Assembly (NCBI GenBank): GCA_031761405.1
Contig: JASEVX010000003.1
Span: 19,372,349-19,436,348, forward strand
Direction of reading: 5' to 3'
Length of the DNA stretch: 64,000 nt
DNA from: Serripes groenlandicus
Lineage: Eukaryota > Mollusca > Bivalvia > Cardiida > Cardiidae
In this document: positions 1-21,039 of the stretch, one piece after another
Layout of the letters: the number at the start of each line of letters is the position of its first letter
How positions within the stretch are numbered: position 1 is the first letter of the stretch
The notes under the pieces: model-generated
What the model saw: only the letters and a program-made list of their open reading frames with translations
The model's database searches: none
Told to the model about the DNA's origin: nothing
Translations under genes and position numbers: made by a program

Positions 1-110
1 CGTAAATTCTTAATTAGTTTCTATCTCCATAGGCAAAACTTCGGATTTCGTTAATCTGATGGTACAGAAACTTAAAGTTTTGTTAGTTATAGCCAAGATT
101 TAAATAGAAT

Positions 111-413
111 TGATTGATTGGGGTTTAACGCCGTTTTTAACAATTTCTCAGTTATATCACGGCGGCCAGTTCACCTACTCATGCATTTCCTGATTTTCTC
201 ACACCAGTACTCCACACAACAATCTTCCCAAGCAACTGGCTGCTTTTCCACATAGACTTAGCCCATTGGAGGAAGACGAATAACGCATGTGGTGGAAGAC
301 GAATGACGCATGTCGCATTGACTTTTGTCAATCCTCGGAAAAAAAAGTTGGCCGGGCCGGGATTCGAACTCACAACCCCTGGATTGACAGCCTGTGTCGC
401 TACCGGGGTTCGG
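111..413 (-). repeat. tRNA-derived SINE, family A, copy 1 (damaged head)
   Basis: This is the same family as the copy at 5897-6191. Plus-strand order is tail (ggggtttaacgccgttt), conserved body (cggcggccagttcacc) and tRNA-like head in reverse (gggattcgaactcac = box B). Compared with the other copy, box A is deleted (ctaccgggg follows cgc directly), and a short segment around ggaagacgaa is tandemly duplicated. It sits just 3' of S6K exon 7. Confidence 0.8.
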
Positions 414-463
414 CGATTTTAAAAGAAAGCAGAGAAAGATCCCAGAGGCTATGAGATATACTA

Positions 464-9692
<9,229 letters not shown>

Positions 9693-9960
9693 ATTTAAGT
9701 TTTCGTTGTGTACATTGGGTCTAAAACACAAAATAGTTCACAAGTTGAGGTAATCATAATCGAGTAAGCCGAAACGTAGGGAATCCTTGTGACGTCAGAA
9801 CAGTCACGTGACCAGTGCCACTCCTCTAATTGACTAATAAGATCTCGTGTTATATTTATCAAGGAAATGCGATAGGCAACAGCATTGTAATACTTGATTG
9901 GACAAGATATATAGAATAAAAGTGTATTCGCCGGCCTTTTGGGGCAACACAAAATTTGTT
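9693..9960 (-). promoter_or_regulatory. S6K 5' UTR and promoter region with CRE and palindromic E-box
   Basis: Upstream of the S6K start lies a region with a perfect CRE octamer TGACGTCA at 9790-9797 and a palindromic E-box GTCACGTGAC at 9803-9812 (the form recognised by MITF/TFEB-type bHLH-Zip factors). They are five bases apart. No transcript evidence is available, so the start site is unknown. A near copy is present at 51220-51485. Confidence 0.55.
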
Positions 9961-10162
9961 TATTTGTAGCTAAACTGAAACGCCTCTGATCACCTTTTAT
10001 TTCGATTCCCGCGTTAAGTCTAAAGGAAACAATTTTTTTTACCCTTTTTATAGTGCATGTTTATGATCTAGTGCTAGCTAAGAATTTGTTAACGAGTTGT
10101 TAACGAGTGTTTACTAATATCTGGGACGAGTCCGCTACTTATATTAGAAACATATAAAATAA

Positions 10163-10240
10163 TGTTGCGACGTGGTAGAGTGTTCGCCTCCGGGACAAGA
10201 GGTCCAAAGTTCGAACCCTGGTCGGATCGGACTCTCTCAG
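10163..10240 (+). repeat. tRNA-like SINE head (copy 1 of the duplicated block)
   Basis: Contains acgtggtagagtgttcgcc (box-A-like) and aagttcgaaccctgg (box B). The anticodon arm closes an 8-base loop rather than 7, so it is not a sound tRNA gene. The same head is at 53335-53410. Confidence 0.55.
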
Positions 10241-10409
10241 TTGTGTTAAACAAGAAACGGGCATGCCAAATGTCAATTTATTACCTGAAACAAATTAATG
10301 CTATCAAAATTGTCTGATTTGCAGATATGTCAGTAAAAAATTAGCCCCTATAGAAATTAGTCTATGGAAATGTTGATAGTTTAATGGTATCACATAAAGA
10401 GGAAGTGGT

Positions 10410-11040
10410 TGTATTTATCTCACCTGGGAATGAAATACGAGGTGATCACTCACCGTCTGTCGTCTCCATCGTCCATTCACATTTTCCTATAAGATATCTA
10501 CGGCATAACCAATGGACCAATTTCAAAATAATTTCGCAAGAATGTTTTATAGATAGTCCTCTGCTAAAAGTGTTCGAAGAATTGTATTATATGTATAATT
10601 TGCATTGCTGTGGAATCAGAAAGAGGGCACAATGTCAAACATTTAAAACTGTTCTTGCCTGAAAGCACCTGCTCCATTTAAAAACAGTTTGGTACACATG
10701 TTCATTGGGTTACCATCTTTATACAAACACTGTTAAAAGTAAACCGGTCCGTCGAAAAACATTGTTGCCAGGGCCGTAGCTTGTTTTCCTTATACATATA
10801 TAGCAAACAATTTAACAATCTTCTAGTCCAAAAGTATATGCCCGATGAGAAAAAAATCCTTCACAAATGTTCCTTGGTGACCCTCTACCAATACCGATTC
10901 GTTAAAAACATGGTGGTCATGGGACCGCGATTGATTTCTTTATATGTTTATGTAGTAGAAACAATTTTCAAAATAGTCTTGTACAAATAAACTGGCGCGA
11001 TTTGAACTAATTTGACACAAATGCTCATTGCTTCCAACAA
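10410..11040 (+). repeat. Helitron-like dispersed repeat (copy 1 of the duplicated block)
   Basis: Begins atctcacctgggaatgaaat and continues gtgatcactcaccgtctg, the terminus shared with the repeats at 54613, 43736 and 28312. Internally it has degenerate units like caatggaccaatttc and gaatgtt. Non-coding. Confidence 0.5.
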
Positions 11041-11129
11041 CATCTAACATATATGAGCCATATGGTACTATGACTCACACAAAACCTTGCCTTTTCGCAT
11101 AAAGGAAATTGTGAAACTTTAAATAGTAA

Positions 11130-11560
11130 TAGTAATTTATTTAAGTACTGAGAGCATTAGTAAAACGTAAACCAAAAAACTGTAATATGTGATGCTTCTG
11201 TAAAAATTGAGCTCCAGTTCATCTCCATTGTTCAATAATCTAACACAACGTTAAATAGTTTACAAGTAAGAGAAACAAATTTATCATTATCATTCAATAT
11301 ATTAACAACAATGGATGGATTTTTTTCTTCTTCTAACTCGTATTTATTTCTTTAAAATCCTCTGAAGTAAAGTAAGCGTTTAACATATGTATCATTGCAG
11401 AGACATATACATACATATGTGTCTCTGATAATTGTTATCATGCAAATTATCAATATCAATGATATTATCAAAATCAACAGTTATTTACAGTCTCATTTAG
11501 TTTCTTAAAATGATCATACATAAAATGCTTCACAAGTAATGATCTGCACAGTATCGTTTA
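11130..11560 (-). pseudogene. Decayed non-LTR reverse transcriptase fragment (copy 1)
   Basis: Homologous to 56352-56640, where the minus strand still reads a reverse-transcriptase-like peptide. Here about 45 bp of that coding stretch are deleted (between ctccattgttc and aatctaacacaac), so the fragment is older or more decayed on this side. Part of the segmental duplication. Confidence 0.5.
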
Positions 11561-13840
11561 GATGTTCAACAGTCCTCACAAAGATATTATAACGGGTCTC
11601 TCTAACAACAATTCAAAAGTTCCATATGTATACTACTTTAATATGAATTAAAACAACTAATCACGACCATTATCAGAAACCATTTTATGTGATTTTATTT
11701 GATTTCTCTCTTCTAATATAATTTTATTCATGCAGGTATTTCTGCCGTGCATTGTTACCGTCAGTATTAAACCATGATTTCTTCTCAGACGTTGTACCTG
11801 TAACATTACCCTGACCTGTGGTTTGAACCTTTTTAATATAAAGGTACCAATCATATAAAATAATTAAAACAAACACCAGAGCAAGACTTATTCTTATACA
11901 AAGCATTCATCTAAAGCTTGAGAGCAAACATGTTTTGCTCATTAAAGCAAAAGAAATGAATGACGTCGCGAAAAAACATTGCACGAGTTTCCGGAAATAC
12001 GGTGATTCAACATCTTTACCGAAAATAGAAATAGGCTTAACGGTTTTTTGGCAAATTTAGTAAAATATTTCTGAAAAAACCTGTAAGATTTAAAACAAGA
12101 AATATCTTTAAAAAAGATAAACCGTTAAATATGTAATATTTGGTTTATAAATGTTTTAGTTCATATATATACTTTGGTTTTGATATGAATGAGAGAGAGA
12201 AAAAAAGCTTGCCTCTGCCGGGAAGCGAACCGTAGACCTTTCACTTGACAATCCAAGTCATCATCTATTACATTAGCGCGGCATGACGTTGCCGAGAATA
12301 CGTCACATGACTGGAGATTACGCGAGGCTCCTAAGAGGTGTACAAGTTTCAATTGACGATAAATAACTGGAAACTTATCATGTTTCAAAAGTAATTAATA
12401 TTTTGCTCTTAAATATTATATTTCATACGTTTTCACTGATTTTTTCACTGAAATTTATATTTCTTAAGGAAAACATTTAAAGGTTAGTATGCAGAAAATT
12501 TCATTTTAAAACTTCTCTTATTAGTGCCCCTCGGAGGATAGCCGACTTAACTATGAACCAATCAAAACGTTTCATTAAACATCTAGGTTAAAACGTATGA
12601 AAATAAACATAGCAGAGATCGCATGTATATTTTTAATATCAAATTCACTTCAACCGGGTTGGAAACTTTACTACACAATATTTTTTTTCTTTCATTAATG
12701 TGTACTGAATTATACAGAAATTGACTTAATAATTTTCAAGAAAATAACGAAAATGTGTGTGGAGAAAAATTGTCACGTTTTGTCAAAAGACGTTGTTTAA
12801 TTATGAATGCGATCAATTAGTGCACCGAAATTTAATGATGTAGTCAAACGAAAACCTTATAATTAAAATTTTATAATATTATTTGTCTATATTTTCGATG
12901 CAATAAATTTGAGATGTGACAAGCAACACATAATATCTCATTTCGACAGTTATCTGTGTGGAGGAAAATTGTCACGCTTGGTCATTTTGACGTCTTTAAA
13001 AACTTGTTTATTGTTTCCTGCAATCGCTACGTTTGCGAATTTTAAAATCCCTGTAGTAATGTGAATGTACTAAATATTGAACATGTTATACATGTAACTA
13101 TAGTTTGCTTTATTTATGTAAAAAATTAAAATGTGTTTTAAACAAACTTTGCTGTTTTGATTGTTTTTCGTGTATGACGCGACATTTTACCTTTCTCGGA
13201 ATGATGTACTTTAGTGTTAATGTTTATAATATAATCTAATGTTCTTCACATGCTCCACTTGTTATATCATTTTTAGGACATTTTTTTATTTTTGTATCTT
13301 GTTTTACTCACAGGTAATGTGGCCGTTTGAACTTGTACCTTTAATAAAGCTCTTCATATATATGTAAAACGGTCAAACAAAATACAACAACTGTATCACG
13401 TTATCTGACTGGAGTTTAACGTTAATTGACGTTACGTTAATGTGCCGGGTTAGCTTGCGCGACGTCAATGTATCCCTAGATGAACTATTCCAGATGTGTT
13501 TCTTTTATGTCCTTATCCTTTTTTTCTTTCAATGGTTATACGTCGTCACTGTTAACATAATCAACACAAGCTTGTGCTTCAATTAATAAAGTTTATTTAG
13601 CATTTAAGTTGATTGCTTATGCTGTACAAAAATGTACATCATAATATAATGGATCAAACTCATGGATTTAGTATTAACTAACATTTGATAAGTTTTGATT
13701 CGACAATAGTACATTATCAAGTAACAACATAAGTATTGCATTGCCACATTTACCATTTGCATCACACAAACTTATGGATTTTGACATATCTACTAATCGA
13801 AATATGCACTCATGTCTTTCATTATTTTCTTTAGAAATCG
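11560..13840. other. Stretch without recognisable gene
   Basis: AT-rich, with no ORF of coding character. Minor items: a tRNA-like block on the minus strand at 12205-12290 (ggaagcgaaccgtagacc read backwards) and a pair of short direct repeats at 12755-12790 and 12955-12995 (tgtgtggag..aaaattgtcacg). I see nothing else. Confidence 0.5.
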
Positions 13841-14199
13841 TTGAATAGCAATATTATTATGTATTACATAATTGACAGACAATACACGTATTCACCTCCA
13901 TTGTTATCGAATTTATCTAAACAATTACAGCTGATAATATCTCAGTTTGGTATTGAAATCGCCAAAATTACATGAGATGTACAATTATACTGTGATAAGA
14001 CATCACTAATACTGCTCTCTACAGTATAAAAGATACCCATAGTAATATATCGAGATACTTCTGGAGGGGCATTTACCATGGCAAAAATATTATCACAAAT
14101 AGTTTTCATGACTTAAGTCTTAATTCAATTTCAGACAACAACATTTTTGTTATGACCCCAGACCCTTTGATTTACTTTGAAAATTCTCACGGATGAACT

Positions 14200-14940
14200 A
14201 CCTTGAGATGAAACGGACTTTGGCCTCTGCCGCTTCTTGCCTGTCCCTGGACTAGCGAAAGGAGCAAAGTACTTTTAAACAATCGGTAATTTTCTAAATG
14301 TTCGATGGGTTCTAAAAATCGAAAAAGTAAAATATATTAAATATACAATGTCAAAATATACAATTATTATTATTATGTATGCATACAAGATGAAGTCTTT
14401 TACTGAGAGCTTGAAATAGATCATAGAAAACAAGGAGATTACAAGGCTGCTGCTAGAGTGAGTCTGGACAAATTAATGTCGCGCTAATATATTCCGTTCA
14501 GGTTAACTGAATTCTCTTGTTCTGTAGTTATTATGAATCTGTGATCAGTCTGCTGTAGTGTACTTACGGGGAGATAGCATGTCTCTCCCAGTATATGACT
14601 TGGCAGTTCTAATTTTGTACTTTTGTGTGCAGACAGAAAATCAGTGAGTGATTGGTCGGAAGAGAACAACACGATTCCTTGCAGTCTTCTCTGAAATGAG
14701 GTGATACGTAGCTCTGCTCTCAGATATGTAATAGGTGTGATGTTTAATTAAAAAGAGTACGCGACAAGAATCGAATCTATAATGTCTGTACACTACACTA
14801 CTCTCTATACTGTTACTAAAGGGAAGATATTCTGAATCCATTTAGCTTCCATGAAGAATTATACGATGAATTGTCTCCCTTTTGTCAGACTCGTTTCCGT
14901 ATTTCTGGCGTTGTAATGTTGCTGATTTTGAAATTAAGAT
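14200..14940. other. Stretch without recognisable gene
   Basis: AT-rich unique-looking DNA. A weak box-B-like motif (caagaatcgaatc) at 14765-14780 suggests a decayed SINE. Nothing else is supported. Confidence 0.4.
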
Positions 14941-14949
14941 GAATTGTAT

Positions 14950-15190
14950 TAATTTTCAATGTCATTTTCTTTATATCACGGCGGCTATTTCACTTAAATA
15001 GCTTTTGCGCACCAGTTCTCCACAAAGCATTCTTCAGAAGCAAACTGGCTACTATCAAGCCATTGGTAGAATTAGAACGCTAGTCACATTCGCCTTTGAC
15101 ATTCATTAGATATAATAAATGGTCGAGCTAGGCTTTGAACTCGCGACCTGTGAATTAATAACCCTCATTGAAAGCGACTGAACTATCGAT
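14950..15190 (-). repeat. tRNA-derived SINE family A, old copy
   Basis: The block order matches the other family A copies: tttatatcacggcggc, caccagttctccaca, aagcaaactggct, agccattgg, then a reversed box B in ctttgaactcgcgacc. Strongly diverged. A second reversed box B (cttcgaactcacaac, 15298-15312) follows, so another partial head sits next to it. Confidence 0.7.
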
Positions 15191-15309
15191 ACTTGACCCA
15201 GGAATTAGTTAAAAGTAGAGCCTGGAATTATAGTCCTCGTTGTTACCGACTGCACTATCGCAGCTCGACCCAAGAAAGATTGAATTGCCGCTCCAGGCTT
15301 CGAACTCAC

Positions 15310-16280
15310 AACTTACGGATTGATATGGATACAACATTGTTACAGATTGTTCTATTGTGGCTTCGAACAAAGTCTTCATTTTTTTAGAGCCAATTGCTAT
15401 TTTAGGCGAATACTGAAGACACACATCGAAAGCTAGACTGCAATTAGTCTTGTCTTGTTACAATATCGGCAATGAATGTTTTCAAATATTTTTTTCTAGA
15501 GTAGCTCATCATTTCGGGTTCAGATATGTCTTGATACTCGTAGATTGTATATAATGTCAGTGAAAGCACATACATCTGTGGAATAATTTTTTAAATGAAT
15601 GGACTAATTCCTGTTTACCCATCCCTACAGTATCGTGCCGACAATTAGTCCATCACTAACAAAACAAAATGCAGTAATATGTTGGGATATCAACCGAAAA
15701 ATGGATTTTATTTGACATCACTTGCGCAAAAGAAAGAACTCTAAAGAAACATGCTGTTAAAATATGAATTACAGAATTGAAAATGAAAAATGTATATCTG
15801 CGCTGTCAACACACGAATGCATGGAATTTCATGTAAATGTCAGTGAATCGAGTCGAAGCAGATTTTCGATTCCGACTCAAACATTTATTTTACAGATAGT
15901 CAAATCTCAGTGATTACATATATACTACAAGAGAATCAAATTATTAAAATTATAGTAAATACTTGTTGATATTTCATTAATTCAATTCAATTTCTTTATT
16001 CAAGTATTAAGGCCCCTGGCCCATATACATTAATATTTACAACTAACTGAACAATATAATGACACAATTGGATTGAGTTAAAATACAGAAACCGTTTCGT
16101 TGAGATACATTCCTAAATATTGAAATCACGATATGATTATAAACATACAAGTTAGCTATACAGTGTTTTGAGATATCATTCAGGCAAAGGATGGATTCTT
16201 TAGATGTTCGATACTCTCAGATCATATTATTTTGAGTAAATGAACTCGACCAACACAATATATTCCCATACAGATGCACT
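15310..16280. other. Stretch without recognisable gene
   Basis: AT-rich, with short non-coding ORFs only. The end (15985-16020) carries the word tttattcaagtattaaggcccctggccc, of unknown meaning. Confidence 0.4.
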
Positions 16281-16284
16281 AACC

Positions 16285-16725
16285 TATACTATTGCATGTA
16301 TATGTTCAAGGGCAATTTAAAAAATACCCCTTGTCAAAGTGGGCTTGAAAACTGATTATGTGTATATGTAAAAGGAAAATTAAAAGAAAAATACCCCTCC
16401 ACAAAGTGGATATGAAAACAGATTATATGCATATGTATACGGAACATTAAAAACAAATACCCCTCCACAAAGTGGACACGAAATCATCTTGTATGTATAT
16501 GTACAAGGAAAGTCACACAAATACCACTTCGCAAAGAAGACGTGAAAACAGATTATGTGTATATTAACAAGGAACATTAAGAGAGATACCCCTCCACAAA
16601 GTGAACGTGAAAACAGATTATGATTATATTAACAAGAAAACAAAAACAAAAAGGCAACAAAGTGGACATGTAAACAGGCTATGTGAATCTTTACAAGATA
16701 AATAAACCCTCATCAAAGTGGGGGA
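16285..16725. repeat. Tandem repeat array, about 55-68 bp unit, about seven copies
   Basis: The unit runs caaagtgga..tgaaaacagattatg..tatatgtacaaggaa...aaatacccctcca. The copies differ by several substitutions each and by length. Non-coding minisatellite; the one open frame crossing it is a by-product of the repetition. Confidence 0.85.
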
Positions 16726-17295
16726 AATGGAAGAGCTTATTTGTGTGCGACATATTTACAAAGAAAGCAAAAACAGTCCTCTACAATTTGGGAATGGAGG
16801 ACTGTGAGAAAATGAGGGATCGATCTAACCGAACGTTTTTCTGACGATTTCTAAAGTTGCATGTTAAACGACTTTATGTGTCTCAGGCAGACTACATATG
16901 AAAACATTTTATGGTAAGGAAAATTTGCGTTATTTTGCTACAATGTTTGGATTTATGTTTCAACACTGTATTTCCAATGTTTCTAATATATATAGATATT
17001 ATCAAATTATCAAGTCGTTGGAAAATGCTAACACACCTACTTAAAAAGTGAACATCACTTATCTTCTTCAGATTCTTCATTTTGGAAGGAAGAGTCTCTT
17101 ACATGTTAAGGAATATCAGGTTATGATGTAAATTTCTGAGGTTTGACAAGGGATGGTCATATGTTCAAATCAATATGGAGATACGATACATAGCATGGTT
17201 TTCTCTAACAAAAGTCCGACCATAGAACGTCTGAAATAAAAGGGCATTTCAGAGCAAGCTATACTGTTGTATGGTGACTGTGAAGCTTAAATACA

Positions 17296-17545
17296 TGCTT
17301 GAATATCTTTATGGCGTCGGCTTTTATGGCGTACCATTTAAATATCTTTATAGCGTACAACTTGAATGAATATCTTTATGGCGTATAATTTGAATATCTT
17401 TATGGCGTACAACTTGAATATCATTATGGGGTACAACTTGAATATTTTTATGGCGTCGGTTTGAATATCTTTATGGCATCGGCTTGAATATCTTTATGGG
17501 GTACAACCTGAATATTTTTATGGCGTAGAGGGCAAACCTGGGTCA
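17296..17545. repeat. Short tandem array, unit about 24 bp, about ten copies
   Basis: Repeats of tgaatatctttatggcg followed by alternating tacaact or tcggctt. A stray unit (ctttatggcgaac) occurs at 17646-17658, suggesting a once larger array. Confidence 0.8.
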
Positions 17546-18770
17546 GACTTCACTGCTATGCTATTTAGTCTGGTCTTTACTAGTCTCAAATGCTGATTGT
17601 ATAGCTTGAATAATGATTTATTATCTTTATCGTGAACAGCTTGACTCTTTATGGCGAACAGTGCAAACCTGCTTATGACTTCACTGCTACGACAGTTGAT
17701 TTGGAGCTTAACTCCCAGTACTGAAGCTATGTGTTCTTGCGACGTTGATCACATTGTATATTTTGGAAATCCATGCCATATGAAATATGTGTACCGACAG
17801 AGGCATTTACAGACCGACCTTCATAAGAATTATAATAAGTGGTTATTACAGTCATATTGAATGATACTTTTGTCGTGTTTATGGCCTTAGCCCCGGGTCA
17901 TAGTAGTAATACCATTTTTTCGGAAGTTGCTGTTAACACCCTACAACGCATTTTAGGGTGAGACTGCGCGAGAAAAGTAGCTCATCATGGATTCAACAAA
18001 ACTGCATTTAAAATGTTAAGATTACCCGAAAAAGATCATTATAATGTTGTTGGAACATCAGTGAAAAACTTAAGGCGTGAGAACCTAATATAAGTTTAAC
18101 AAATGCTTAGAAAATAATGCGCCGAGAGGTCAAATATGGAAGCTTATTATTAAAAAAGAAGTCGCGTGACAAATGCAGTGGCGGATTTACTGGGGCCCGT
18201 GCAACGAAAAATAAATGGTAAACAAAGAAGTCGCGTGACATCTGCAGTGTCGAATTCTTCAAACGATTAACCTCACTCTACCAGCGGGCTACTACGACAT
18301 TCTGACTGTTCCCGCCAATTTATATAGCACTTAACGACGAGTCGGTAAACTTTATCAGGGAAGACCTGCCATCGGACGATACACTCCAGGTATAAATCGA
18401 GTGCTGGAGGAATAAATGGGATGGTGTATCTATCTTATCTTAAAGACCAGTCAACCATTGACGACTTCATTAATGAATGTGATCCGAATGTCCACACAAT
18501 TCGTTGGATAGCGATCACATTTTTGGTGACAAGTTGAGAGTTCGAAGAAAGAATTTCAAGTGTTGGCCTCGTGAAGTCCGACTTAAGATTATCCATGGCA
18601 AAGAAAATATTTACAGGAAAGTGCCTTATGTCTGCACATATAGATATGGATATCAACCTTTATGTTTTCAAAATACTTCTACTGCATATTTATATTGTTT
18701 TCAAAAGTATATTTATGAATTAAAAATGTAGCCTACCTAGTATCACTTAAACCCCAGTCAAAATTACCTT
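17545..18770. other. Stretch without recognisable gene
   Basis: Holds a short direct repeat (gaagtcgcgtgaca at 18158-18172 and 18227-18240) and otherwise nothing with coding character. Confidence 0.4.
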
Positions 18771-19260
18771 GCGATAGGTTTGCGAGAAGTTTGCGGCGGA
18801 TTTCTAGGCATTTTCGGCCGAAACCCTTTGGGACTCCTCGCGGGCATCGAGTTACTTTTAACTCGGACTTAAAACCTAATCACAAACTGATCTCACATTA
18901 ATCGGTTGATGCCTGGCCGATGTCCGGCCGGGCATCACCCACATCGGGCGAGCGCCGGGCCAAATGTAGGACTACCAAGACAATCTAGACGCCGCTCAGA
19001 GCCCGGCCGAAAACGACATTGACCGGGAACAGGCCGGCGTCTGGCCGACCACCCACTGTGGTTCGCAGGTTATAAAGCCGGCTCATCGCATCATTCACCG
19101 GATTATCCAGTCGCGCTTTTAATAGGAGGTAACAAGTTAACACACAGTTTATCACAAAAGTGAGTAACAGTACTACAAGATGCCCTCGAAAATAAGGGAG
19201 GACTGAATGAGAAGGAGAGGACGGTACCATCTAGAGAGGGAGAGTGGCAGTGAAGTGAAT
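18770..19260. other. Locally GC-rich stretch with repeated CCGGCC words
   Basis: Between about 18780 and 19080 the sequence is distinctly more GC-rich than its surroundings and repeats words like gccggcc, ggccga and cggcc in both orientations (gatgtccggccgggcatc is itself near-palindromic). No convincing ORF; the 81-codon minus frame has no recognisable features. Confidence 0.4.
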
Positions 19261-19429
19261 GAGACCATGCCTATCCTCTTCAGCCACCAATGTACCAATA
19301 ATTAAGTTGTAGTGGTAGGTAGCGTGCAAACACCAACCTCTCCCTCAACCGGGCGACACGATCGCACTGTGGAGGTACACGCAAGCGCTTTGGAGGTATC
19401 AACGGCATTCTCTTAAGAATGTTTGTCTT

Positions 19430-20030
19430 AATAATATCTAAGTCAAGTTCGAATAAGAGTCATATTGGGTCAGAAACTAGGTCACTAGGCTAGATTGAGG
19501 GGAAATCTTGTTAACACTCTGGAGGCTGCATTGTTAATAAGAACTGTATCTGAATGTTTGTCTTGATGATATGTTGGCCAAGTTCGAATATTGCTCATTC
19601 CGGGTTAAAAACTAGGTCACTAGGCCAAATTGAAGGAAAATATTGTTAATACTCTGGAGGCTGCATCTTTTGCTTCAGCGGCTTGAAACTTTTTCAGAAT
19701 GTTTGTATTGATGATATCTAGTTCATGTTCGAATACTCTGGAGGTTGCATTTTGAATCTTTGTCAGAATAATTGTCTGATGAGTTTTGCATTGATTAAAC
19801 ACTTTCTCTCAGACAAGTACATGGTTTAGAGTATTATTTCTACTCAATGGAATTTGATTTAACAGTGACATATTTTTCAATATAATAAGGCAGAATCTTC
19901 AAAATATTCTGCCTAAACCTGCTGTCAAATTTCCCTTTGGTTCATCATGACTTAAATGTGTATACTTATGAGCTCTTTTACTCAGGTGAGCGATATATTG
20001 TCAACAAGGTCCTCCTGTTTACAAATTGGC
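19430..20030 (-). repeat. Helitron-like repeat with internal tandem units (reverse orientation)
   Basis: Three units with period about 70-145 bp contain aatgtttgtcttgatgatat, gttcgaat, actaggtcactaggcc and actctggaggctgcat. They are the reverse complement of the units at 27480-28220. The right boundary tcaggtgagcgatatattg...gtcctcctgtttac is the reverse complement of the start at 27420, so this is an inverted relative of that element. Confidence 0.65.
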
Positions 20031-20519
20031 AGTTTCATAATATTTTCTTTTTTTTATATGATCTTTCAACTTCTTAACAATAAATACATAAACATACGCT
20101 GCAATTGTTATTTCCTTTCACATTTTCCTTACTTCTCCAACCTTCCTGCAGTCCCCAGGCCGTCAGCACTTTCAGTGATTTGATTTGATATGATTTCATT
20201 TCATTCCTAGCATTCTTTTCGAAAAGTCGACTTACGGCTGCAACCAAGTCCAACAATTGTATACATCCGCGAAAGTCAAGTGTTTTATTGGTTGTCATCT
20301 TCTTTACAATGATTTCATTGGCTCGACCGAATAACGAAAATCAACCCGCTTGCATTAAAGAGTCCAAAGAATGAAACGCACTCTAAACTATGATTGAGCT
20401 CAATGTCAGTCTTCGTTAGTAAACGTCGACCGTGCTGTGACTCCAACAAGTCTACAATAGTCGACTTAGAATAATTATAGAGAAATATGCAAATCACTGT
20501 AAATACAATTATAATTATT

Positions 20520-20650
20520 GAAAGGAGTTGAAACCATTGTGGCAAAAGTAGAAATTGCCTACGATAAGCAATTTCTCCCTTTGTCACGATGTTTTCGAAT
20601 GTCGTCTGCTGCACTTGCGTCAAAAAGTGTCTGTAAGCGGGAAAGGGTAA
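20520..20650. mobile_element. TTAA-MITE family A, partial copy
   Basis: The right half is well preserved: hairpin arms gaaattgcctacgataagcaattt, cgtctgctgca and gcgggaaagggtaac. The left half is absent. A second, more diverged fragment follows at 20672-20860 (gaaccctttccgtaatac). Confidence 0.6.
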
Positions 20651-21039
20651 CATCATTTCCATGATAGCTGAACCCTTTCCGTAATACTATAACAGTCGAG
20701 TATTGAAAATATTGTGGAGTATGGCTCTATTGCTGAACAGGAGCAATTCCTCCTTTTCACACAATGCTCTCAAACCCGTTTCAAATGAATTCTTTTCATA
20801 CTTACATATTTAAACGTTTTACTACGGACATTCTTTTACTCTTTCCCCCTTTCAGACACAATTTAAATAACCCTGCAATAAATGAAGGATAACGTGCAAG
20901 TTTGCTTTACATCTAAGGAAAGATATGGACAGTCATTATTGAAAATAGTTAAAACCTTTGTAGAACCATTATATGAACCTCTGCGTATCAATATCTGGGT
21001 ATGTCAGGTTCGTATGAAGACAGTGGTTTATAATCGCTG

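Noticed and set aside
10163..10240. Functional tRNA gene
   Set aside because: Box A and B are present, but the anticodon loop has 8 bases and the acceptor ends do not pair; fits a SINE head. The same reasoning applies to 53335, 49320-49420, 6110-6190 and 5095-5250.
16285..16725. CRISPR array
   Set aside because: Head-to-tail diverged minisatellite without unique spacers, in a eukaryotic genome.
18985..19230. 81-codon minus frame with a hydrophobic segment
   Set aside because: Lies in the GC-rich CCGGCC-word region; composition alone can keep it open, and no family is recognised.
20315..20662. 115-codon minus frame with a hydrophobic stretch as a membrane protein gene
   Set aside because: Half of the frame is MITE family A sequence; no homology or gene structure.
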